From NCBI GenBank assembly GCA_009829735.1, contig CM020620.1:23162020-23226019 (forward strand): a stretch of DNA of 64,000 bases. Reading direction: 5' to 3'. The notes beneath the pieces are model-generated. The model saw only the letters and a list, made by a program, of their open reading frames with translations, was not told where the DNA came from and did not search any database. The translations under genes were made by a program, and so were the position numbers. This document shows positions 10,660 to 20,172 of the stretch, piece by piece. Source of the DNA: Pyropia yezoensis (taxonomy: Eukaryota; Rhodophyta; Bangiophyceae; Bangiales; Bangiaceae). How positions within the stretch are numbered: the first letter of the stretch is position 1; each line of letters opens with the position of its first letter.

Positions 10660-12603
10660 CTAGGCACGCATGCTAGACTCTCCCACTCCACGGCCCTCGC
10701 CCTCACGTGGAGGCGAGCGGCGAGACCCACGCCGATAACGGTCTCCACTCGTTGGAAGGGGCGGCGGCTCCAAGTCGGAACCGTCGCGCCCTTCACGGTC
10801 GCGCAAGTGGCGCCGACCGTGGTTACTCTTCTGCCTGGTCTTGCTCGCAAGTTTGCGACGCAGACGCAGGACAGACTCCGTCTCCAACGGGGTAGAGGAC
10901 TCCGAGGCGGAGTAAGACAACTCGTCTTCCGACACGGAGGGAGAGCGTCGCGAGTGTCGGCGACGACGGCGAGGAGGCGAGTATGCCCGGCTCGCGCGAC
11001 GTTTGCCACGCCCAAGTGGGGCTGGCTGGGGCATAATAGCCCCAATGCGAGCCATCTCGGCTGTCATAAACTCCGCCACCGACTCCCAACTCGCGGTCGC
11101 CACTGCAGTACGAACGCACTCCTCAAGATGAGGAGTCTCGGAACTCTGGAGGGTTGCGGTCGACGCGGCCAACCAGGAAATGGTGCGCACCAACGTGGTG
11201 ATCATCATCTCTGAGGTTAGAGGCGTGGGCGGTAACACCAACTTGGGGTATACCGTCAGGAGGGTGGCCCCCAAGTTGGGGGACACCGGGGTGGATGACT
11301 CCACGGTCACGCTGATCGGGATGTTCCCGTGAGGCTGGAAAGGAACAGGAGGAAGCGGAGGGGCACGCCGAGGTGGCGGTACCCGGGTATAACTGCGACC
11401 CCGACTTGGGGCCCCCGCAGTAGGTTGAGTCATATGGTCATCATATGAGGGCACAGCCATAACTATGGGCTTGTCCGGGGGTGGCGCAGTGTGGCGATCC
11501 ACCCCCGGGGCATACGGGTAGTCCCCGATGCCCAACCCCTCTCGTAGGACCACACGGCCGTCGTGAAGTGCACGAGCGACCCACACGAACTGGCGAAGTG
11601 CGCCATCGTCCTTGGGCCCACGAGTGGGGCGACGCAACTTGTGCTCAATGCTCTCCCACTCGATAAACTTATGGAGCCGGAGCATCTCCTCAAGTAGAGT
11701 GAGTTGTCCTGATGAGCACCCCTCAGCAACTAGCTGAGGGGTGAGCTGTTCCAACCCTTGGATGAGCCGGAGGGGGAGATGCCAGAGCATCCCCCGCCGC
11801 TGAACACAGGACACCCAGGTCGACATGACCTCGAGGAGCCACTGGGTGGCCAATATGGCCCACACCAGGTGATCAGGGCCAGCCGTCAACATGACGGAGC
11901 CGAAGTGGTCAAGCAACCGTGGCAGCAACGCCGGGAACCCGTAGGGGACCTCAACTTGAGGCCACCACTCGGGCTTCTTCGGATAGTACTGCTCCTTACT
12001 GGCAGCAGACTGTTGAGGAAACTCAAGTTGAGCCGAGGTCACCAAGTAGGGACCTCGCCGGAAGTCTTTCTCCATCCGCACATCAAAATGATGAGTGTGC
12101 GGATCGGCCTCGTGGAGGTACGGGGGGCGAGTTGCCACCGCGTCCCACGTGAAGGTCGGCAAGTCGCCGGGACCCGGGATAGTTCCCCCGCGGTCCACCA
12201 TGGCCTTGGCACGCTGAACGTCCTCAACCTCCTCATCGTCCAGGAAGGAAAACTGGTCCGTCCTGAAGCCGGCAGGGAACCCGACCCTACGGGGATACTT
12301 CTCCCGTAGGCGGTCCCATACCCGACCCATCGCTGCGCCAAGTCGGCCACAGCGAAGAACAGTCAACCCCTCCTCATAGAGAGGCCAAGCGGGGTAAAAC
12401 CCCCGCCCCAAGGCCTCACGCGGGACAACTTGTCCCGCCTTCGGGGGAGACCCCGCCGTCAACCCAAAGCCGGGTGATGCGGGAGTCCCATCCCCCGGAG
12501 CGATCGCGGAGCCCCCGCCGGAAGTCCCGGCGGGTGCTGCACCGTAGGTGGTGTCCTCCATACGCTCATCTAGAGAGTCCGTCTCCACTCCCGGGGTCGC
12601 CAT
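10660..12603 (-). CDS. Antisense accessory gene of the chromovirus (aORF), copy 1
   Basis: About 647 residues on the strand opposite gag-pol, between pol and the 3' LTR, from the ATG at 12603 (the frame stays open further upstream to about 12774 without an ATG). The N-terminal third is Gly/Ala/Pro-rich. The central part carries FRRGPYLVTSAQLEF and WWPQVEVPYG motifs and Trp/Leu-rich helices. The C-terminus is strongly Arg/Ser-rich, resembling an RS domain. It ends in TAG. The same length is kept in copy 2 despite scattered changes. No known domain is recognised. Some plant Ty3 elements carry antisense extra genes, so the position has precedent. The free-standing gene at 20173-21201 is a clear relative. 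The gene would be transcribed from inside or from the 3' LTR side. Confidence 0.85.
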   Translation of the reverse strand: MATPGVETDSLDERMEDTTYGAAPAGTSGGGSAIAPGDGTPASPGFGLTAGSPPKAGQVVPREALGRGFYPAWPLYEEGLTVLRCGRLGAAMGRVWDRLREKYPRRVGFPAGFRTDQFSFLDDEEVEDVQRAKAMVDRGGTIPGPGDLPTFTWDAVATRPPYLHEADPHTHHFDVRMEKDFRRGPYLVTSAQLEFPQQSAASKEQYYPKKPEWWPQVEVPYGFPALLPRLLDHFGSVMLTAGPDHLVWAILATQWLLEVMSTWVSCVQRRGMLWHLPLRLIQGLEQLTPQLVAEGCSSGQLTLLEEMLRLHKFIEWESIEHKLRRPTRGPKDDGALRQFVWVARALHDGRVVLREGLGIGDYPYAPGVDRHTAPPPDKPIVMAVPSYDDHMTQPTAGAPSRGRSYTRVPPPRRAPPLPPVPFQPHGNIPISVTVESSTPVSPNLGATLLTVYPKLVLPPTPLTSEMMITTLVRTISWLAASTATLQSSETPHLEECVRTAVATASWESVAEFMTAEMARIGAIMPQPAPLGRGKRRASRAYSPPRRRRRHSRRSPSVSEDELSYSASESSTPLETESVLRLRRKLASKTRQKSNHGRRHLRDREGRDGSDLEPPPLPTSGDRYRRGSRRSPPREGEGRGVGESSMRA

Positions 12604-12928
12604 GGCTCTCCACAAGTTGGGGAGAGACGCTCTGGCTATCGCCGCACGAGACCCGCCTCGAGTTGAGGGGGACTCGGATCGTGGGTATACGGGTGGCCTC
12701 CCCAGCGTGGGGCGGCCCAGTGGAAGGTGAAGGGGAGGTGGTGGTGATGGTGAAGTGTGAACTGAGGAGAGCAAGCTGCCGAGTGGGCAAGCTTGAGGAG
12801 AGGGGCGGTCAACGTGACCGCCTCCACATCCATGTTACGTACTCGATGGGGGACAGCAAGTCGCGCCCCCAACAACGAGACGTGCGTTTACACACCCCTT
12901 CACAGGGCCGACCGGGTCGGTCGGAACT

Positions 12929-12941
12929 GAGGAGAGGGGAG
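12929..12941 (+). other. Polypurine tract, copy 1
   Basis: A short purine-only run (GAGGAGAGGGGAG) abuts the 3' LTR, as expected for plus-strand priming. It is repeated at 49125-49137 in copy 2. Confidence 0.75.
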
Positions 12942-13410
12942 TGTGGCAGTATTGACCCCCAGGTAGGGGGGCAACACGTGCCATGCAAGGGGCGGCAGGC
13001 CACAAGCCTGATCCGTTCCTCCCCCTGCATTTGGGTCCATATTCCCTAAGTTTGGGATAGTTAGCTTAGTAGTAAATCCAACTTGGATTTGAGGGTTTTC
13101 TGCATTTATCGTCTTGAATTTTCGTGTGGCCCGGTGGGCAGGTGCTGGGGTGGGAGATTCTGAGTGGCGAGATTCTGAGTGGACCCTGGGGGGATAAGGG
13201 GAGGGACAGCGGGGCTTGGCCCTGCGTCCCCGTCCCGACCAAGAAACTGTTGGACCACACACCATCCTCTTGTTTGTCCGTGGGGGGTTTGCCCCACAAC
13301 AGGGACAGAGTGTGTGCGACTTGCACTTCTTCCGGTTCCCCCGGCACGGGAGGCAGCCCTTGCACACCGCCCCAACTTGGGTGCCGTGTGTGCATGTGGT
13401 TTTTGCCACA
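12942..13410 (+). repeat. 3' LTR of chromovirus copy 1
   Basis: 469 bp, with about one difference from the 5' LTR. It is followed by ACCAC, the second half of the target-site duplication, and by the remainder of repeat R. Confidence 0.97.
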
Positions 13411-14189
13411 ACCACCACCACCAACCCCACCACCGACCACTGCCGACGGCGCGCCGCCGCCGCCGCCGCCGCCGCCACGGCGTCGGCCGCCCCCCCCACA
13501 CGTTGCGGACGGCGGTGGCAGCGGTAGCGTCGGCGGGGCGTGTCGCCACGGCACCGCGGCCCGCGCCGGCCTCCCCCGGCTGCGTGGCCGCGGCGGGCGG
13601 CCGCCCCCCCCCCCACCAGTGGTGGTGGCGGCGGCGGCGGCGGCGGGCGTGGGGGAGGCCCGGGAGAAGGCGGGGGCGGGGGGCGCCCGTCGACGCGGCC
13701 CAGTGGATTGGGCCACCCGCACGGAATCTCTCCACGCCTCGCTCCGCGCAGTGTTCCTCAGGAACGAATTCCGGCAAGTGCCGCACACCTGTGGGAAGTC
13801 TGGTCGCTACAGGTGAAGCGTCAAGAAGGCGTGACAGCCCGTATCCCAGAGGCACACAATACTATATGTATGTGTACTTCTGAGATAAGGCCTGTCCAAA
13901 GGCCGGCCGACTGCCCGCGACGGTCTGTCGGGTCACTCATAAAGCACACGGGATCCGCCACCCCTCTCTCGTGCGCACTCGTGGGAGTCCCCCTCCCAGC
14001 AGCCCCGCACAGGGCAGTGCACGGTGGCGGGCCAATGTCAGCACGGCACTGCGGTATCTACCGTGCACTGGCACCAACCTAGACAGGCTGGCGCCATCAG
14101 AATCACCTCCCGTTTGACCACGCCGGCAAGGATTAGATATCCTGCCGCTCGTCCCGCCAGGACATCGCCTTGGCCGTCACACCAACAGA
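13411..14189. other. Flank of copy 1 and gap before the copia fragment
   Basis: 13411-13430 is the broken-off end of repeat R. The following CCG/GGC-rich stretch to about 13,700 is open in several frames by composition. From 13,700 to 14,190 the sequence is more balanced and has no recognisable gene or RNA. Confidence 0.5.
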
Positions 14190-15870
14190 TGTGACGGCCA
14201 GAGGCACGTGCGGGCGGTCTCACACTCCCCCCGGCCCCGTGGTCGGACGGGGCGTGGAGGCCAGCGGGGCACGGATGATCCACTGCTCCACTGGCGTGTC
14301 GTCGACGCCAGTGTCCAGGAAGCGTTCGAGGGCATCGTTAGACTTGGCCTTGGTAAGGCCGTCTGCCATGTTGTCCTTGCCTTGGACGAGCCCAACGTTA
14401 GACATGTCCTGTCGATCGTGTGCCCCCCGGGCGGCAGCGATATCGATGAGGAGACGCTGCTCTGTCGGGTGGGAAGTGCGGGTGATCACGTCAGACATCT
14501 GCTTCGAGTCGATGAAGATGTTAAGGGGGATGCGGCAGCTGCGCAACTGCTCCAGGTCGTCACGCAGAATGAAGGCCTCGTAGAGACAGGCGGTGAATGC
14601 AAAGACTTCACCCGCCATGGCAGAGCGCACGATGCGCCGGCTCTTGCGGCTACCAAAACTCAGCACGTGGGAGTTGCCCATCGCGTCTCACAGCAAGATG
14701 GGGTGGCCAATTTGCGAGGAGTAGTCGGCATTGGTGGCGAAGGATGCGTCAGCGTACGCGCGGATGCGCAGTGTCTTGATGTCAAGGGGCTTGTCGGACA
14801 GGACGCGATCGCGGTTGACCTCGGCGCGCTCAACGAAGTTGTTGTACGACTTGATCGCCGCACGACCTTATCTCGCCTCGCTAATTTGCACCAGCTGGTT
14901 GATACCGCAGGCCAGGTCCGGCCGCGTATGCGCCATCCAGGCCAAGCTGGCCCGGGAGGAGGCAAACTCCCTAAACGACGCCGCGATGGCCAGCATGGAG
15001 AGGTTGTCCACGTACTCCAGCTGGCCGGCCGCAAAAGTGCTTGGTCGGCTTGGCCACTGCGCCAGCCGGACGCAGACAAATGCACCGTTGTCCCATTTGC
15101 GCTCCTTGGCTTGGAATCTGGCCAGGGTCTTCTTGGTGAGCTCCTGGAAGCGCTCTCGTCGCCGCCGTTGAACAGGTCGTCCACGAAGGCGCCGGTCATG
15201 CCCTGGAGCATTGCAGTGGTGGCCCGCTTGGCGAACATAGCGGGGTCGGAGATGAGGGGAACAATCCCCAAGTCGCCACGGAGGTGGCTCGACATTGTGT
15301 CACCCCAGTACTCCCCGCGTCACAAATGCCGTACAAGGGAAGGATGAGGAGAAGTACCTCATCGTCGGCCAGGCCGAACAGCCCCCGGTCGGCTGGGCGC
15401 GGGTCAAGGTAAATTTCCCGCGTGAACCCCTCCTGACTCTGAAGGTAGGCCTGCCTGGGTGACATCGTGGAAAAAAATGCGGAAGTCGTTGTTGATTGAG
15501 GTCGATAGGATGATACGGGCGGAGCGTTGTCGCAGCGTCGAGGAGCTGTGCACTACGAAGGCCTTGGCCTTGTCCGACTGGCCCTGCGCCACGTCACGTG
15601 CCTTGGGCTGCTCCTCGGGGGTGTTGAACTCCTTGAGGGTGAAGACGAAGCGGCCCTTGATGACGTTGGCACCCGGCGGCAGGTCACACCGCTTAGTCTT
15701 GCGGAAGGCGCCACGGTCCTGCAACCCCCTTCGTTTCCTTGCGGGCGGCAGTCCTAAACCGGGCGGTCTTAAGGCGGGCGTCGCCCGGCGGCACGTCCAC
15801 GGTGAGGTGGATGGACGCGTGCTCGTTGGTAAGCCCGGGCATCTCCGGCACCTGATTGCGGTGGCGCAAA
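14190..15870 (-). mobile_element. Old Ty1/copia pol fragment, broken
   Basis: Reading the minus strand, a reverse transcriptase N-terminal part is recognisable near 15,700-15,470 (PPGANVIKGRFVFTLKEF, then FFHDVTQA). RT core pieces follow (YLDP, PLYGICDAG, then AFVDDLF). A Ty1-type RNase H is near 14,690-14,220 (SRKSRRIVRSAMAGEVFAF, DSKQMSDV, NMADGLTK). Order and spacing fit a copia pol. The fragment is broken in several places, has no LTRs that I can see and no clear integrase, so it is old. Confidence 0.8.
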
Positions 15871-15879
15871 GCCTCGGTG

Positions 15880-17301
15880 CCGGCCTGGTGCACTTTGCAT
15901 AGCAGCTGCTCGCCGCGGCTCGCCGCGCCAGCCCCGGCGACCGTGCCGCCGCCCCACCCCCCCCCGCACCCCCTGGACGATGATGACGACGGGCCGCCTC
16001 CACGCCGTCCCCCCCCCTCGTCCCCTCCATTCCCCCACCCCCCCCTCCCCCGATGACGACGCGGCGGCCGCCGCGGCAGAGGCGGCGGCGGCGAGAGTCT
16101 CGCGCCCGGCCCGCGGACGGTCGTGTAGTGGGAGCCCCCCCCGGGCGGCGGCACCCGCCTGAGCGCGAGCGTCCCCTTGTGCAGCCGCACCCCACACGCG
16201 ATGCACAGGGAGCGCGGCTCACCCGCGCCAGTGTACCACAGCGGCGTCGCCGTCGCCGCGCAGTGGACACAATTGAGGGCGGGGGGTCCCCGCCACCACC
16301 GCCCCCGCCGCCGCCACCGCCGCCGCCTCTGCATCGGCCGCCACCAAGAAAGACGGATGCCGCAGCCGACGCAGACGCCAACGAGCCGCCGCCGCCCCCC
16401 CCGCCCCTGCCACCGGTCGCCTTGGCCGCGTTGGCCGCCGCTGGGGGGCTCATCATGCCGCGCGGGTGACCGCGAGCGCGCGGCGCCCCGCCGTAATACC
16501 TCGCCGGCGTGCGCACGGCATTGGCTTTGGCGCCGTGGCGGCAGCGGGAGCGGCAGGAGCGACGGCAGCAGGAGGATCTCGGCAGAGCTGCGAGGGTGGT
16601 GGTGGGCAAGGAGCTGGCCACAATCATCTCGGGCACCTGCGGTGGGGGTGAGGGCGCGGCGTCGAACCGGGCGGCCAGCCAGGCGGCCAGCCGCGCTGTG
16701 TCCCGCCGGGCTGGCGGGCGAGCCTCTGCTGTCGCCGACGAGCCCGCGCAGGGCGGCGGCCTCCTCCTGCTGGACTGTGTCGCCCGTGGGGGGAGGGGGG
16801 GTGGCAGGGCGGCCAACGCCGCACCTGGTTCCCTGCGACTCGCCGCCAGCCTCCCCCCCGCCCCGCGCCTCCTTCCGCGCGGCTTTCGAGGGCCTGTGCA
16901 TGGCTGGAAGGCAGCTACAGGCCGGGGGGAGGGGGAGTTGGTGGTGCTGGCGCTGGCGGCGATGGTGGCAGCAAGCCCGGGACCGTCACGGCTCGCCGCC
17001 GCGTGCGCGTGCGTGCGGGCGGGCGTGCAGCCGTGCGGGCGAGCGACCGAGCAAGTGAGCAAGCGAGCGTGCGAGCGTGCGTGTGTCGCGGAGAGAGGGG
17101 GCGGGGGGGCTTGCTGACTGGCTGTTTGTTAGGTACCGCCTTCAACCGGGCGGCCATGCTGGACAACGTTCCCCGTCGGGTAGAGCGTCTGCCCAGGGCC
17201 AGGGCGGTGGGCGCCACGCTGTCTCGGAAGGTGGTGTCCTTTTTCCACTCCTCCGCGTCAGGGCTGTCCTTGGGGGCCTGCGCCTGCACGACCGGAAACA
17301 T
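15880..17301 (-). CDS. Probable multi-exon gene with a GATA-type zinc finger
   Basis: On the minus strand a GATA-type finger lies at 16271-16172: CVHC, 18 residues, then CIAC, with TPLW after the first pair and GVRLHKG after the second. GATA factors of plants, fungi and protists use C-X2-C-X17-20-C-X2-C to bind DNA containing GATA. The surrounding residues are Gly, Arg and Pro-rich. Further upstream, 17301-17137 reads as a natural N-terminus (MFPVVQAQAPKDSPDAEEW...), ending at a GCG|GTACCT that could be a donor site. CTGTAG near 16,917 after a pyrimidine tract could be an acceptor. The frame holding the finger is open from 16901. Exon joins are unresolved and the 3' end runs up to the copia fragment. 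It could be a decayed copy, but the finger itself has all its zinc ligands. Confidence 0.5.
16172..16271 (-). other. GATA zinc finger domain
   Basis: Key residues are C, C, TPLW, LC, C and GVRLHKG. The loop between Cys pairs is 18 residues. All four zinc ligands are present. The Arg usually found after TPLW is Tyr here. Confidence 0.75.
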
Positions 17302-17498
17302 TACCGAGCTTCTGCGGGAGGCGGCGGTAAAGGCGCGGGGGGGGGGGTCGGGGACGGGGGGGAGGCATGGGGCGGTTTTGGGTGCGAGGACTGGCGCGGG
17401 GTATGAAAGTCGTCGCGTGGGCCGGGCTCCTGTACGGGTATGCGCCGGTGAGACGGGGAAAGGCACGCGAGTGGGGGGGCAAAAGGATCGCTGTCGAG

Positions 17499-17648
17499 GA
17501 CGGCACGGCTCAGTGGCCCTCCTCAACCCCGTATCTTTCGTACACACACGCAAACAAAACCCGCGATTGAGACGACGGCACAGCTCGGTGGCCCGCCTCA
17601 ACCCCGTATCCTTCGTATACACACGCAAACAAAACCCGCGATTGACAA
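17499..17648 (+). repeat. Direct repeat, two units of 75 bp
   Basis: Two adjacent copies begin GACGGCAC, contain CCTCAACCCCGTATC, and end CAAACAAAACCCGCGATTGA. They differ at a few positions. No coding role is clear. Confidence 0.85.
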
Positions 17649-18154
17649 ACGCTACAACGAGAAATCCGTCATTCTTCGCACTCGTCAGCGGCAAATGCAG
17701 CACGCCTGTGCATCAGAGAGCACTAGCAGGAGTGCGAAGAAGCGGCGGCGGTACCCATTGACGACCATCCAGTGCTGCTCGCGGCGGCCGTCTCCGTCGC
17801 CGTCGCGTGCTGCGTCGTTGGGGTGTCCACGCCCCACGTGCCGACGGCAGAGAGCCACCTCCGAAAGTGCACGTGCGCCTGCCGTGGCAGGCAGAGGCAC
17901 ACGACGACGACCACTACCACTCCCAGGGGCGATACCATACGGCCCCCACACGACGCTGCTGCTTGTGGCGGCGGCGTCGATGTCAAGCACCACGCGCGCG
18001 GAGCGCGGATGCCAACAATAGCTCGGCTGGTGGAACTGGTCGTGGTAGGTTGGGTCGGCGGGCTGCCTGGCGGGAGCATCCGCGAGAATGGTGATCGGCA
18101 ACGTCCGCAGCGTAACGTGATGGAGCACCAGCGACGAGCGCGCCAGGTGATGAG
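17649..18154. other. Gap between the 75-bp repeat and repeat R copy B
   Basis: Both strands have frames of about 110-150 codons, but none has a recognisable motif. Nothing is supported. Confidence 0.4.
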
Positions 18155-18633
18155 CCGTCAGTGCTGGATTGTGGAGTCACTGCCGCGTTCTTACATCAGA
18201 GATGCTCCCGAGGAGAGCATACGTCATGATCTCTGCGCTGGTGCACTCTCACCGGCGATCCGTTATCGATTCGTTGTCTCATTGAGAGGGTTTCCTGGGC
18301 GTTTCCTGGCCTGCAATGTGTATTTCCTGGGCCAAATAACCAGCATAAAAACCGGATTTTGTCCGCAGGAAACGGTCCGCGGCCGACGCCGCCGACGCGG
18401 TGCCGACCGGGATCGCCAGCTCAGGCTGAAAAGTTGCGCACAAGCAGGCACCGCGTGGCGGCGCCTCGCCGCGGTGCCGGCGTGGCGGCGTGGCGCCGCG
18501 CCGCGGTGCCGGCGTGGCGGCGTGGCGGCGTGGCGGCGTGGCGGCGTGGCGGCAGCGGTGGCCGTGGAGGCGGCAACGGAGTCGGCTGGCCTCTGGCCCC
18601 CACCGCCACCACCGCCACCACCAACCCCACTCT
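18155..18633 (+). repeat. Dispersed repeat R, copy B (no insertion)
   Basis: Same order as copy A at 3556-4033: about 300 bp of unique-looking sequence, the GTGGCGGC minisatellite at about 18453-18560, and a CCACC-rich end (CCACCACCAACCCCAC at 18615-18630). Where copy A holds the chromovirus, copy B is continuous, giving a paralogous empty site near 18,611-18,625. Confidence 0.85.
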
Positions 18634-18668
18634 CGACGCACACCAACAATGCGCGGCTCACAACCCCC

Positions 18669-18669
<1 letters not shown>

Positions 18670-18701
<32 letters not shown>

Positions 18702-18715
18702 CCCCCCCCCCCCCA
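18670..18715. repeat. Poly-C tract
   Basis: More than 30 consecutive C, an AA break, then 12 more C. One of about a dozen such tracts in the window. Confidence 0.95.
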
Positions 18716-18779
18716 CTCACCCACCCCCTACCCCCACCCCCCACCTCCGCCCCGCACCCACGCGGATCCACAGAGGTGA

Positions 18780-19400
18780 AGTGATCTGGTAGCAAAAACC
18801 CCTAGATACACTTACCTCTTAATTCTCCGAGTACTTACAGAACCAATACTGCACTCAGGCGGACCGACCACATCGACGGGGTCGCGTTATGTACATAACA
18901 TGATGCCAAGAGATCTCACCGGGCCGCGACTATTTTCATGTGGGTTCGCGAGGATCGCGAACGGTACACACTGAAACAGTTGGACGGAAATGTGGTTTAT
19001 CTGTCAACTAAGAAGTGGTCCTCGCCATCAGTTGAAAAGGTAACCTGAACACTATCATATGATATGATGGCGTGATTCATCAAAAATCGGATCACGTCAT
19101 CGATCGCACGATTTCGTACGTGGGAATGGCACTCGTGAACAAAGTTGGTGTTTATGTCTATCACGATCTCATTGGTTACCGACATGCCCCGACAGCGGTC
19201 GAGGTCACACGCACCTGTCTTGTTATGTACATAACGGAGCGCTGCGCGGCACTCGCAGGAAATATATTTCAAAGTACACGCACAACTGATAAAGTAGACG
19301 GTGTTGGTCACTTGAATGTTGACAATTTCTCTCAAATACTGTGCAATGGGTTTGTCAAGGTGCTGTATCGCGGTTTCACTAGACGGTTTCCTTTGCCCAT
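18780..19400. other. AT-richer island with two 14-bp palindromes
   Basis: A sharp compositional change from the GC-rich surroundings. GTTATGTACATAAC occurs at 18886-18899 and 19222-19235, about 336 bp apart. The first is preceded by GTCGC, as at 29620 and in the array at 49.7 kb. Open frames cross it on both strands without recognisable motifs. It could be an origin, a scaffold site or a regulatory region. Confidence 0.6.
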
Positions 19401-20172
19401 GCCATGGCGGGGTGGCTGCGCCGCACGCCAGTCGGGCGTACCGGTGCCGTTGTCGACCGGCTTTGGGCGTACGTACCGGGGCTGTTGTCGACAGCCGAAG
19501 TCGCGACGGCCGCCCGCCTAGACATGCCCAGTCCTTCCACCTCCCCCACCCCTTTTTGCCACCACCCCGACCATCGCCGCCGCCTCGGTAGTGACGGGCG
19601 CGAGCACGTGCCCGCGCCAAGTGGGTGGTTGCCGATCCCCATCCGCGTGCTGTCCCATTTGGAGACGGTCGGCCCAGCTCATTCGGACACGTTTGCGCTG
19701 TCCATTTCCCCTGTCCCTGGTATACAGGCCGCTTCAGTGCCCGGTCACCCTTTTTCGCCGGTACGGCTGTTGGGGCGGTGACAGTGGCGACGGGACAGCA
19801 GGTGCTCCACCCATTCGCATCGGAGGGGCCATATAGTGCGGCACTGTGGCTGATGTTCTGGCCGGCCGTTGGCATGCAAGTATGCTTGTTTTTCCACAAC
19901 CACAATGACCCCTTTTTCTAAATCTACACACGACAACCCGTCATGGCAGGGGACCTCAGAGAACACCTGGACACGCAAACACAAGGCCACCCGACCCACA
20001 GGACAAGCAAACGTTGACGCCCAGGCGGTGCCAGCCCACCTACTCACGAGCCCCTCCCTGCTGTCAGGGCACGCACTCGGCTACCACATGTCCGCCTCGT
20101 GTACACGAGGCGAGCCAGCCACTGCTGCCACCACCTCCGCCACCACTCGACTACATGCTGGCGGGGAAGCCC
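19401..20172. other. Gap 3' of the aORF relative
   Basis: Moderately GC-rich, with no gene or RNA recognised. Contains CCCTGTCCCTGGTA-type sequence also seen near 24,640. Confidence 0.4.

Larger units (their letters stand above)
4034..13410 (+). mobile_element. Ty3/gypsy chromovirus, copy 1, whole-looking
   Basis: A 9.4-kb LTR element. Its parts in order are a 469-bp 5' LTR, a primer-binding region, gag, pol, an antisense gene, a polypurine tract and a 469-bp 3' LTR. The LTRs begin TGTGG and end CCACA. The flanking 5-bp direct repeat is ACCAC (4029-4033 and 13411-13415). The two LTRs differ at about one position by eye, so insertion is very recent. All long frames are open and the element looks whole. 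It lies inside repeat R; the related copy of R at 18.2 kb lacks it. A chromodomain at the C-terminus of pol places it among the chromoviruses. Confidence 0.97.

Noticed and set aside
10660-12774. Start of the aORF at 12774
   Set aside because: No ATG there. The first ATG in frame is 12603, and the equivalent ATG in copy 2 is at 48799.
18997-19905. A 302-codon minus frame through the left AT-richer island
   Set aside because: It runs across the palindrome and GC-rich flank, has no motif and no counterpart in the right island.
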